Shown here: positions 21,010-30,506 of the stretch, piece after piece
How positions within the stretch are numbered: the first letter of the stretch is position 1
Layout: each line of letters starts with the position of its first letter
Assembly: GCA_012934845.2 (NCBI GenBank)
Contig: WNNJ02002420.1
Coordinates: forward strand, 167,927 to 231,926
Direction of reading: 5' to 3'
Origin: Pomphorhynchus laevis
Lineage: Eukaryota > Acanthocephala > Palaeacanthocephala > Echinorhynchida > Pomphorhynchidae
DNA length: 64,000 nt
The notes under the pieces: model-generated
Databases searched by the model: none
Told to the model about the DNA's origin: nothing
The model's input: only the letters and a program-made list of their open reading frames with translations
Position numbers and translations under genes: made by a program

Positions 21010-22479
21010 GCACACTTCAAAAAATATTGCAAGGTAATCGAAATTAATACTGGTATAAAGACACTATTTCAGTATTAATTCTACAAAAGAATTTTCAGAA
21101 CAGACAAAAGGAATAAATTTTCAAAATATAAATACATACGATTTTAGTACGCTTTATACAAATCTAGATTTAGTAGATATTAAAGAAGCGTTAGTAAAAT
21201 TAATAAATCTTATATTCGGAAAAAGATATACATATATATGTTATATAACTATAACGCCTATCTAAAAAAATTAAACCATCAAGTAAATATAAATATATGG
21301 ATAAAATTGAATTAACAGAATCCTTAAATAGTTTAATAAATAAGGTAATCGAAATTAATACTCGATGGATAATAAATAATACAATTTTGCATGATTAATT
21401 TTAATTTAAAGATTAATTTTTATTCTAATTTTTAATTAAAAGCTTCTTTATTAATTTTTAATAAGGAAGGTGTAAATCTAGATATGAACATTAAATTAAC
21501 ATTAACTAAAACTACGTTTAATTTATATCGTAAAGATTGCATATTTAGATTTAGAAGAAACATATTTTTGAATGAGCATTCATGCATACCATATAATATA
21601 AATATATGATGAGGTTTATTAAAGTATTATAATTATATAATATTAATAATGATGTAATAATATACCTTTATTCCTTTTGTGAACACACAAAAGGAATAAA
21701 TTTTCAGAATTTAAATACGTACGATTTTAGTACGCTTTATACAAATCTAGATTTAGTAGATATTAAAGAAGCGTTAGTAAAATTAATTAATCTTATATTC
21801 GGAAAAAGATATACATATATATGTTGTAATAACCAAAACGCCTATCTAACAAAAATTAAATCATCAAGGAAATATAAATATATGGATAAAATTGAATTAA
21901 TAGAATCCTTAAATATTTTAATAAATCAAAATTATTTAAAGGTAGGGACATCTATATTAAGACAAATAAAGTGTGTACCAATGGGATGTAATAGTAGCCT
22001 AATTATAGCTGACTTATTTTTAAGCTTTATAGAATATGAATTTGTTCATAATTGTTTAAAGAATATATCTAAATTATATAAAGATATGAAATATATGTTT
22101 CGATATATTGATGAGATATGTGCATTTAATTCTAATAATTTTTATTCAATTACTGAACAAATTTATCCAGCAAGCCTTATTCTTAACAAAACCAATATTA
22201 ATGATAAAGAAGGTGTATATCTAGATATGAACATTAAATTAACATTAACTAAAACTACTATTAATTTATATCGTGAAGCCGACATCACAAAATATAAGAA
22301 ACATATTTAAATATGTTTCAATAATTATAAATATGTTAAATATTATTATAAATATTATTATAATATTATTAACATATTATTTAAATGTTTTAAATAATAT
22401 GTCATAAATTTTACTTATAAATATAAGTAACATAGATTTAGAAGAAACATATTTTTGCATGAACATTCATGCATACCAT

Positions 22480-22778
22480 ATTATATTGGAATCCAAAATT
22501 ACATAAAATCCAATTGTGTTATTCAATTATTCAAATTCAATTTTACATTAAAACAGATCTTTATTTATTAAGTCACTTTATTTTTTTATCACAAGTCACT
22601 GTTCTTTAATGGATAAAAAAGGTATAAAGGTTAAATCAGATAATAAAACTATACTATATTATATTGGAATCCAAAATTACATAAAAATCCAATAAAACCT
22701 AGGTTCATATGTAGTGCGTTTAAATGTACATTAAAACCACTTTCTGTCTATATGAATAAAATACTTAAAGTAATTAAA
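22480..22778 (+). repeat. 299-bp direct repeat, right copy
   Basis: This is a near-identical partner of 20711-21009; only an isolated mismatch was noticed by eye (TTATTTATTTATC versus TTATTTTTTTATC). It marks the start of a further tandem unit that is truncated at ~22780. Confidence 0.85.
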
Positions 22779-22889
22779 TGAAATTAATAAAGTAATTAAG
22801 GAAAATGCTATCAAAAGGGTATATTAATTTTTTATACATTCGAAGTTTATAAAATACATACAAATTAAGTTGTTTATTGCGACTTCTTC

Positions 22890-24475
22890 AAAATTTTATT
22901 TTCATAGATAAGCTGGTGAAGGGTACAACTGTAGCACCTCTTCCTGTTGATCATTGTCCAGTGTGAAATCTATATCATCATTGTTTGAAACTGGTCGATT
23001 TCTGGACGAGCGGAAGGCCCTTGAATCGGATCGACATAATGCGAAGCCAATTATGCGCTTTAAACGACATATGCATTTTGAGAACGATTTTGTCGGTGAA
23101 TTCGTTGACTGCAATCGTGCTATACATTGTAGTATTTTTTGCGAGCTCTCGCTCATGTCCCTGACGCTGCAAATACAAGTGGCATGAAATTACTGCGCTC
23201 GACGAGGTAAACACTTTTTTCATATTTTTAGTTTTTGCGGGATTTGTGAGTACTGAACGAGCTGGAAGTAGACGAAGAATACGAAACCGCATGGTTATTA
23301 AAGATAGTGACGTGAAAAAACGTCCGCGTGAATCTATCTTCGAATAGTCCGGTGCAAACAACATCGAGTCGTGCTTCTATGTCACGGCATGTTGTGGAAC
23401 TCTCAAAGTATATCCCTTCATTTAAACAGTTCAACACTGGCTCAATGCCTATTCCGTGACAAACTGTTGTCAATCCACAAACACTTATATCCCTTATTAT
23501 ATTATGGCGTATTATTTGGAAACCACCCTGCTTGCATTGCTGAAGATGATAAAGGTTTATTACATCATTGCATATACATCGTGCTGGTATATCTGAATGA
23601 TCCCACAAGTATCGTGTTGCAAGTCCATCCCGAAATTCGCTTGATGTGAGACCGTAGTTATTATGCTCAGTTGGCATCGCACTTAATTCCGTTGATGCAC
23701 CATTCGCACATGCAAAGTCCAGGGAACATTTAATTTTATTGCTCAAATTAAACTTCGCCTGTGAAAGGCGTTCTGCGAATGCGTTAATCCTTACATGCGA
23801 TATTTTGCTGCAGATTTTCGATTGATATGAGTCACAAAGCATCAAGGATGCATCATGCTATAAACCAGCTACAAATACACAATCTAGGATTTCGATACCA
23901 CCCAGCTTTATTGGAGATGTCAGAACGGTCCTCATCTCGTCGTTATGATTTTATTGAGTAAGTGAAGAAATAAAATTGACCCTCAAGGCTTCTCATAGCG
24001 GCATAAGTTGTTATTTGCTACATCTGGTGATTCGGAGAAATTGTTACCACTTTCATTGAAGAGATTGCGTAAAATTAACGTAAGCTTTATTTGAGTAGAT
24101 TGTATTTACCTCGCGAAGCCGTTTAACCAAAATTACGTCTTTTGAAATCCGTTCAGAAATAGTCTTGTCCAAAAACTCATCGGTGCCGATCGCAGATATC
24201 AACGGACATGGTATCCGTTGAAAGATACAACGCGAAAAGATAGTAACCATCTTGAGCTCGTTGGAAGTTGATCTGATTTCGTCATTAGTTGTTTTCTTAT
24301 AGAACGAGAAAAGAATATCAATGAAAAAGTTACTAGCATTGCATCGAGATAGGTCCATAATAAGTCGTATCCATTGTATCACGACTTTATACATATCATC
24401 GGTTTTGTAATTCTGTTGTAAAGAAAAATCGTTGAATCTAAATGCATCATCTCCATGATGTTCCTCCTGCATAAT
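22890..24475 (-). mobile_element. RT-RLE retroelement with RT core deleted
   Basis: The minus frame at 24053-24472 encodes the region after the N-terminal cysteine cluster (YKVVIQWIRLIMDLSRCNAS, CIFQRIPCPLIS). The frame at 23228-23845 encodes the linker, the knuckle CICNDVINLYHLQQCKQGG, IIRHNIIRDIS, VCHGIGIEPVLN and the RLE block ARLDVVCTGLFEDRFTRTFF. The C-terminus lies at 22902-23156 (KAHNWLRIMSIRFKGLPLV-type frame). The roughly 1.2 kb that should encode the RT palm between ~23860 and 24055 is missing. The 5' leader and cysteine cluster are also absent. Confidence 0.78.
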
Positions 24476-24640
24476 TTCATTGAATGAACAAATGTCTTTT
24501 TTTACAATTCGGTGCTCTACTATTTATGCATTTCTTTTTTGATTTGAAAATTAAAATTAAGAATTTTTAAAGTGAAATCACGAATTTTTTACGTCTTTAT
24601 TAATAGACATAGTTGCGTGCAAGTCTTTGATTAGATAGTT

Positions 24641-24761
24641 GTATCGATCACTCATTATAGACTTGCGAAATACAGTTTGAATCGTTTTTATTGGAGCTTT
24701 CGACCAAACGGTCCTTGTCAACAGATAAAAAATCAAACAGAATTAAAATGACAGTACAGAG
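24641..24761 (-). mobile_element. Penelope-like element, 3' end (left of gypsy insertion)
   Basis: This 121-bp segment is the reverse complement of 30386-30506, the 3' end of the plus-strand Penelope-like copy. It ends at the same base (GATAGTTGTATCGATCACTC). It is the distal part of the minus-strand arm whose other part lies at 29312-29605. The gypsy element was inserted between them. Confidence 0.85.
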
Positions 24762-24953
24762 TGTTGTGTTTTCAGACATTGCAAAGCAAACGCTAACGTT
24801 TTTTAATTTTTAGTACAAACAAAACACCAGCGTTCAGAAACAGTCGCTATCCGACATATATAGTCAAAATACAAAGGCATACCGCCAAGCACATTGCTGC
24901 CAGTGATAATCGTCATTGCCATACATTTGCAGTGTGTTCGTTCATACACAACA
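24762..24953 (-). repeat. Gypsy 3' LTR
   Basis: This 192-bp terminal repeat is identical by eye to 29120-29311. It has short inverted ends TGTTGTG/CACAACA and is preceded on the coding strand by a purine-rich tract. Confidence 0.93.
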
Positions 24954-24982
24954 TTCCTCTTCCCCATATAAATGTGGTCTTT

Positions 24983-27900
24983 TTAGTACGCCACATTCCA
25001 GCCATATCGAACAGGTACTTTACGGACTCTTTCTGATCGTCTAGGTAATTGGCGATGGCAATTATCATGTTCAAGATTTTTTTCATCCGCCGAATTCGTA
25101 ATGGTAAGTGGACTTTGATCACTAGTTATCTCAATCCGCTGTGACAATGTTGAATTCATTTTCTCTTGATCATTGTCTGCATCATTGGTAATTTCTCGAT
25201 TCTCTATACCTTCTCCTTTACGAAGCATATCGGCGTGTAATCTGTAGTTTTGATCAGCGTTGCTCACGACATACGATGTCCAGTTTGAGCGCTTTTCTAT
25301 TTCCCCCGCCGACCACGGTTCGTTACTTTTCTGCCGATACCACACCTTTTCTCCTGAATAAAACTCCCTCGGTTTGGATTTCTTATCGAAATGTATTTTG
25401 TTATTTGCTTGATAACCTTCAAGTGTAGAACGTAGATTCGGTTTCAAACGATCAAATAAGGTAGTCAAACGATGACCGGTAAAGACAATTGATGGTGGTT
25501 TTCCTGTGGCACTGTGCGGTGTGTTTCTATACGACAATAAGAATTGCTGCAATCGCTTTGGACGATCGTGTATATTGTAAGGTCTGATCACTTTATTCTT
25601 TAGTACTTGAATAAACCTCTCCGCTAAACCGTTAGATCTTGGGTGATACGGAGATACTCTTACATGCTTTACTCCATTAGACTGCAAAAAATTCGCGAAT
25701 TCGGAAGACTGAAACGGGGGACCATTGTCTGATACCAGCTCTTCCGGAACCCCATTTCTGGCAAATATTTCTCTTAATACCTTTATTGTTGAGTGAGCAC
25801 TTGTACATTGCATCTTAATAACCTCTGGCCATTTTGATAGAGCACACTGAACCACAAAGTAATACTCCTGTTGGGATGGTCCGGCGAAATCTACGTGAAT
25901 CCTAGTCCATATATCGCTGGGTACAGGCCAATTGTGAAGTGGATGGTTAGGTTCGTTATTCCGGAAACGCTGACAATCGTTACAATTTTGTACTGAGCGC
26001 TCGATATCAGCATCCAATCCAGGCCACCATACGTAATATCGTGATAAGGACTTCATAGCCACAATTCCCGGATGGCCTGCATGCAAAGCTCGCAAAACTG
26101 TCTCCCGTAGACTCGTCGGAATTAATACACGCGCTCCTAAAAGCAAAATTCCATTTTCAAATGATAACTCATTGCGTCTTGTGCTGTAATAATGAATGTT
26201 CGAGTCTGTAACTTTGTTTGGCCAACCGATCGACACATATTGCGTCACCTTTTTTAGAATCAAATCTTGTTTCGTAGCTTCGCGAATAGCTGTTGCGGAT
26301 AATAAAGGTGTGTCCTCACATAACAAATTCACACAGATATCATTTGTTCCCGACGTTTCTGCACAGTCAAGGCCTTGACATGGAAATCTGGAGAGGACAT
26401 CGGCAATTATGTTATCTTTTCCTGGAATGCATTCGAGTTCGTAGTCGAATTGACTCAACAACAATGCCCATCTGACTAAACGCTGATTCGCGATCTTTGG
26501 CAAATTACGTTGATTTCCGAATATGTATTTCAAAGGTTTGTGATCAGTGATGAGTACGAACTTTCTACCTAATAGAAAATATCGAAACTTATTGACACCG
26601 AATATAAGTGCAAGTGCCTCCCGGTCGATTTGCGAGTAATTTATTTCCGCGCTGCTCAATTTTCTTGATGCGTATGCAATCGGCAGATAACGGTTGTTTT
26701 TAGTTTCTTGAAGCAGTACGGCTCCTAAGCCTCTCTCACAAGCATCACAATACAGCTTCAGGTTACTCTTCCCATCATATGGTATTAAAATTTTCGGTTT
26801 TAGCATACTTTGCTTGACCAATTCAAATTGGCTTTGATGCCGATCTGTCCAGTTCCAATTCGCTCGTACACCCGTTAACGAATACAAGTCAGCACACTGC
26901 GACCGCAAATGAGGAATAAAACGTTCAAGGAACCCTATGGTTCCCAAGAACGTTCGCAGTTCTTTAGGATTTGACGGTGGACAAATATTTTGAATAGTAT
27001 CAACTTTCTCTGGATCAACTTTTACCATTCCTTTATCTAACACGTGTCCCAGAAATTTGACTTGTTCTTGAAGAAATAAACACTTTTCACGTTTAACTCG
27101 TATTCCCGCATTCAATAATCTTGTCATTACACTTCGAAGTCTGTCTATATGTTCTGAACGTGTTTCACCTGCAACTACAACATCATCCAGATAAACTGCG
27201 ACGCCCGGAATCGTACCGAGTAATTGATTCATATAACGCTGGAACAAAATTGGTGCAATGGATAACCCAAATGGTAATCGACGATATTGATAATATCCGA
27301 AGGGTGTCGATATGGTCAAATACTTTCGAGAGTCTTGATGAACTTTCATTTGTGAATACGCATCCTTTAAATCCAATACTGAATACAAGGTGCCTCCTGC
27401 GATTTTGCTCAGTATCTCCTCAAATGTCGGTAATTCGAAACAATCACAATTCAGATACGGATTAATTGTCGCCTTGAAGTCAGCGCAAAGTCTTATTGAG
27501 TTATCCTTCTTGAGCACAGAAACAATTGGACTCGCCCATTCAATATAATTACAGTTTGAATCAACTTGCTCTAATGTTCCATTCGATAAAAGGCGCTTTA
27601 ACTCTTCTTCGATTTTTGGCTTTAATGGCAGTGGTACGCGACGAGCCGGAATGCATCGTGCAATAGCCGATGGATCAACTTGTAACTTTATCTCCAAATC
27701 CTTAATGTTCCCAAGATCTTCATTGAATAACTCCTTAAATCTGAGTAACATGTGGTTTAAATCGGATGCACCTTGTTGATTTAAATTTAACTGATTGATA
27801 GCTCGTGGGCGGGATCTTACTTGACGTGGCAAGGACATGTTAAATGCTTCTATCCACGGTTGTCCAAACAAGCTCTTTTCTGTTTCGTATACGACCTCGA

Positions 27901-29137
27901 CATTCAACAATTTGGCTACATTATCTAGTTCTACAGTCACTTGACATTGACCTATGCTCTTTATCAACCCTCCACCAAAACTTCTCAGCCATCTTCCCGC
28001 TCTTAGCTCAGGCGAACCACAACTTGACCATGTTTTTTGAGATATTACAGACAACATTGCTCCCGTATCAAACTCCATTTCCACTTGAACTCCGTTTATT
28101 CTCACTTCCAATGTCGGTCCCAGGATATGGTCCCTTCGACAAACGTTTTGAATTTCGAGAAAAGCCAACTCTACAGCCTTATTATCACCATTCTCGTCTG
28201 ATATCAACTGATGAATATTTTGTAGTGCTACCTTGCAGCATCGACGAATATGACCTATCTTACCACAACGGTGACATTTTACGTTCTTAGCCCAACACTG
28301 TTGCTCATTTACGTGATTTGAACCATTACATCGTGTACAACGAGGCATGGAATTTTTATTCCATTGTGATCGACGTCCAGCACTTAATTTATTAACATGC
28401 GAAATTTCAACATCCTTTTTCGAGTCATTTGCATAATTCGAGCTGGTTTCCGTCGCTAACAAGTGCTTAGTAGCTTGTGTCATTTCCCAATTAGAAGCAA
28501 TCCTAATTACATCGTCTAACGTAGGATTGTCTAATCGTAATAGACTCATACGTATTTCCTCGATTGGAGTATATGCAATTACCAGATCTCTCAATCTGTC
28601 GTCGATTGCTTGCTGTTCGGTTTGAATGGATTGATCGAAAAACGAACACTTACTAGCCAGGCCCCTTGCTTCCGCTATCCAATCTTTATGTGACTGATTG
28701 GCTTTTTGTCGACATTGCGTAAATTCGAATCTGGCTGCAACTATATGCATCGGCTTTTTAAAATGACGATCGAGTTCCTTAATAATCATCTCGAAAGTAA
28801 TGTCCTCTTTTTCGAAAGACGGAATCAATTGTCCAACCAAGCGAAAAATTTCTTGACCACAACTGGACAGTAAGAATTGTTTTTGTCGCATCTGTGAATC
28901 AACTCTGTGCATGCCCAAAAAATTCTTCAGTTGAATCCCGTAATCAATCCACTTATCGTGATCTGCATTGAAATGCTGAAACGCCGGTATATTGCAATCC
29001 TTATTGGGATTTTCACGATTTTGCAGACTTTCCATCAACTTCGTCAATGTACGTTGTTGTTCCCATACAATTTTCATAATGTCGTTCGACGAAAATTTTG
29101 AACCACCCTCGTCGCCAATTGTTGTGTTTTCAGACAT
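24983..29137 (-). CDS. Gypsy gag-pol polyprotein
   Basis: The single frame of 1,384 codons starts at an ATG within the LTR. Domains in order: a gag-like N-terminal region (about 1-260); a double zinc knuckle (CTRCNGSNHVNEQQC and CHRCGKIGHIRRC, about 270-305); an aspartic protease (EFDTGAMLSVIS, ~355); RT with VLDLKDAYSQMKV and the catalytic YLDDVVV; RNase H (YCDACERGLGAVLL, LITDHKPLKYIF); and integrase with an HHCC finger (HAGHPG...CNDCQ) and the catalytic HVDFAGP, VSDNGPPF and NGLAERF. The C-terminus is basic (PRRSERVRKVPVRYG), as often seen in this group. Gag and pol are fused without a frameshift. It would make the particle, copy the RNA and integrate the DNA. The clade within Ty3/gypsy is not determined. 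Confidence 0.93.
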   Translation of the reverse strand: MSENTTIGDEGGSKFSSNDIMKIVWEQQRTLTKLMESLQNRENPNKDCNIPAFQHFNADHDKWIDYGIQLKNFLGMHRVDSQMRQKQFLLSSCGQEIFRLVGQLIPSFEKEDITFEMIIKELDRHFKKPMHIVAARFEFTQCRQKANQSHKDWIAEARGLASKCSFFDQSIQTEQQAIDDRLRDLVIAYTPIEEIRMSLLRLDNPTLDDVIRIASNWEMTQATKHLLATETSSNYANDSKKDVEISHVNKLSAGRRSQWNKNSMPRCTRCNGSNHVNEQQCWAKNVKCHRCGKIGHIRRCCKVALQNIHQLISDENGDNKAVELAFLEIQNVCRRDHILGPTLEVRINGVQVEMEFDTGAMLSVISQKTWSSCGSPELRAGRWLRSFGGGLIKSIGQCQVTVELDNVAKLLNVEVVYETEKSLFGQPWIEAFNMSLPRQVRSRPRAINQLNLNQQGASDLNHMLLRFKELFNEDLGNIKDLEIKLQVDPSAIARCIPARRVPLPLKPKIEEELKRLLSNGTLEQVDSNCNYIEWASPIVSVLKKDNSIRLCADFKATINPYLNCDCFELPTFEEILSKIAGGTLYSVLDLKDAYSQMKVHQDSRKYLTISTPFGYYQYRRLPFGLSIAPILFQRYMNQLLGTIPGVAVYLDDVVVAGETRSEHIDRLRSVMTRLLNAGIRVKREKCLFLQEQVKFLGHVLDKGMVKVDPEKVDTIQNICPPSNPKELRTFLGTIGFLERFIPHLRSQCADLYSLTGVRANWNWTDRHQSQFELVKQSMLKPKILIPYDGKSNLKLYCDACERGLGAVLLQETKNNRYLPIAYASRKLSSAEINYSQIDREALALIFGVNKFRYFLLGRKFVLITDHKPLKYIFGNQRNLPKIANQRLVRWALLLSQFDYELECIPGKDNIIADVLSRFPCQGLDCAETSGTNDICVNLLCEDTPLLSATAIREATKQDLILKKVTQYVSIGWPNKVTDSNIHYYSTRRNELSFENGILLLGARVLIPTSLRETVLRALHAGHPGIVAMKSLSRYYVWWPGLDADIERSVQNCNDCQRFRNNEPNHPLHNWPVPSDIWTRIHVDFAGPSQQEYYFVVQCALSKWPEVIKMQCTSAHSTIKVLREIFARNGVPEELVSDNGPPFQSSEFANFLQSNGVKHVRVSPYHPRSNGLAERFIQVLKNKVIRPYNIHDRPKRLQQFLLSYRNTPHSATGKPPSIVFTGHRLTTLFDRLKPNLRSTLEGYQANNKIHFDKKSKPREFYSGEKVWYRQKSNEPWSAGEIEKRSNWTSYVVSNADQNYRLHADMLRKGEGIENREITNDADNDQEKMNSTLSQRIEITSDQSPLTITNSADEKNLEHDNCHRQLPRRSERVRKVPVRYGWNVAY

Positions 29138-29311
29138 TGCAAAGCAAACGCTAACGTTTTTTAATTTTTAGTACAAACAAAACACCAGCGTTCAGAAACA
29201 GTCGCTATCCGACATATATAGTCAAAATACAAAGGCATACCGCCAAGCACATTGCTGCCAGTGATAATCGTCATTGCCATACATTTGCAGTGTGTTCGTT
29301 CATACACAACA
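29120..29311 (-). repeat. Gypsy 5' LTR
   Basis: This 192-bp repeat is identical to the 3' LTR. The gag-pol ATG (29135-29137) lies inside it, so the first six codons are LTR-encoded. Confidence 0.93.
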
Positions 29312-29605
29312 TTTCATACACTACAGAGATACAAGTGTTATACTAGGAATACCACGGAAGAAGTCCATTCGTTTACGTGATACCGTCCACAATTTCATGC
29401 GATACTGGTAATCGTAGTGACCAGTTAGACTTATTTCCGGCCATCGGATTCGCTTCGGAATTTATTAAGATTGATTCTTTTATAAGACGACGTTGCAAGT
29501 TGTTTTCAACACAGATAATCTTAGCTTTTTCAAAGTCAATCCCATGATCGGTCGATAGGACGTGGTTGACAATAGCAGACGAGGAGTCACCCCGTTTTAG
29601 GCACA
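29312..29605 (-). mobile_element. Penelope-like element, minus arm of inverted pair
   Basis: The minus frame encodes LKRGDSSSAIVNHVL, then DHGIDFEKAKIICVENN and a terminal block ending SHEIVDGIT. This is the end of the GIY-YIG domain and the C-terminus. It is the inverted partner of the plus-strand copy and continues beyond the gypsy insertion to 24641. The two arms meet head to head at ~29605. Confidence 0.85.
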
Positions 29606-30506
29606 CACATATGTCAGATCGCTACAAAATATCTACTGCGATTTCTTTGTTGACACGACCAGCTCTTATTAGCTCATCTAAACGAACCGCTTTTTACGAA
29701 CAAATGACCATAAAGAAAAAACTAACACAAAGAGGATACCCAAAATGGGCAATCATTATGGCTGAAAAACAGTCAAAAAAACTCCTACGTCGTCGCATGA
29801 ACTTATCTAACCCTGATGAGGTTAGAACAAACACAGTCCCAAGTCTGACTCGTAAATTGGCACTACATTTATCAACAACTCGTGCAGCAGATCACTACAA
29901 AACGATCTAAAGCGCTCAGGATTGACGAATATTCGAATTTACCACAAAATATGTTGCACTTTATCTGGGATGTTCAAAAAGAAACCAACTTGTCCCCTGT
30001 AAGTGGCGTATACCGCATTCCTTGCCAAGATTGTGACGTGGGTTATGTAGGACAAACCGGACAAACATTCTCCAAGCGCATTTATCAGCATCGATATGCG
30101 CTAAAACGGGGTGACTCCTCGTCTGCTATTGTCAACCACGTCCTATAGAGCGATCATGGGATTGACTTTGGAAAAGCAAAGATTATCTGTGTTAAAAACA
30201 ACTTGCAACGTCGTCTTATAAATGAATCAATCTTAATAAATTCCGAAGCGAATCCGATGGCCGTAAATAAGTCTAACTGGTCACTACGATTACTAGTATC
30301 GCATGAAATTGTGGACGGTATCACGTAAACGAATGGACTTCTTCCGTGGTATTCCTAGTATAAAACTTGTATCTCTGTACTGTCATTTTAATTCTGTTTG
30401 ATTTTTTATCTGTTGACAAGGACCGTTTGGTCGAAAGCTCCAATAAAAACGATTCAAACTGTATTTCGCAAGTCTATAATGAGTGATCGATACAACTATC
30501 TTTATT
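29606..30506 (+). mobile_element. Penelope-like element, plus copy with GIY-YIG
   Basis: The plus frames 29566-29910 and 29882-30148 encode the RT thumb and linker (RTAFYEQMTIKKKLTQRGYP, AEKQSKKLLRRR) and the endonuclease: SGVYRIPCQDCDVGYVGQTG, then SKRIYQHRYALKRGDSS. The end matches the minus arm, apart from a stop in the plus copy after NHVL and a frame change near 29900. In this family the GIY-YIG nuclease nicks target DNA. The 3' end is at ~30506. The RT palm is absent (5' truncated). Confidence 0.83.

Larger units (their letters stand above)
20700..22800 (+). mobile_element. Penelope-like element, RT part in tandem partial copies
   Basis: The plus-strand pieces encode PRFICSAFKCTLKPLSVYM, INTYDFSTLYTNLDLVDIK and, at 21882-22310, SILRQIKCVPMGCNSS, ADLFLSFIEYEF, MFRYIDEICAFNSNNF (YIDE in place of YIDD) and NKTNINDKEGVYLDMN. 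These are the finger, palm and catalytic blocks of a Penelope/Neptune-type RT. The sequence is organised as repeated units: 20711-21009 recurs at 22480-22778, and 21098-21343 recurs at 21681-21926. It is very AT-rich and frame-broken. Confidence 0.78.
24762..29311 (-). mobile_element. Ty3/gypsy LTR retrotransposon, looks whole and young
   Basis: A 4,550-bp element on the minus strand has 192-bp terminal repeats (24762-24953 and 29120-29311) that are identical by eye and begin TGTTGTG and end CACAACA. One uninterrupted gag-pol frame fills it. A purine-rich tract (reverse complement of TTCCTCTTCCCC, 24954-24965) lies beside the 3' LTR, and a PBS-like TTGGCGAC lies just inside the 5' LTR. No env frame is present. 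The flanks share TACAGAG (24755-24761 and 29322-29328), with ten extra bases on the right. It is inserted in a Penelope-like arm. The identical LTRs imply a very recent insertion. Confidence 0.93.

Noticed and set aside
20700-22800. Possible mitochondrial insertion because of extreme AT content.
   Set aside because: Translation shows Penelope-type RT blocks (TYDFSTLYTN, YIDE), which explains the region better.
27844-28290. A 148-codon plus-strand frame across the gypsy element.
   Set aside because: It lies opposite the protease region of gag-pol and has no recognisable motif, so it is a shadow frame.
29312-30506. CRISPR-like or other array, because of repeated inverted segments.
   Set aside because: There are only two arms, they encode GIY-YIG sequence, and there are no spacer-repeat units.
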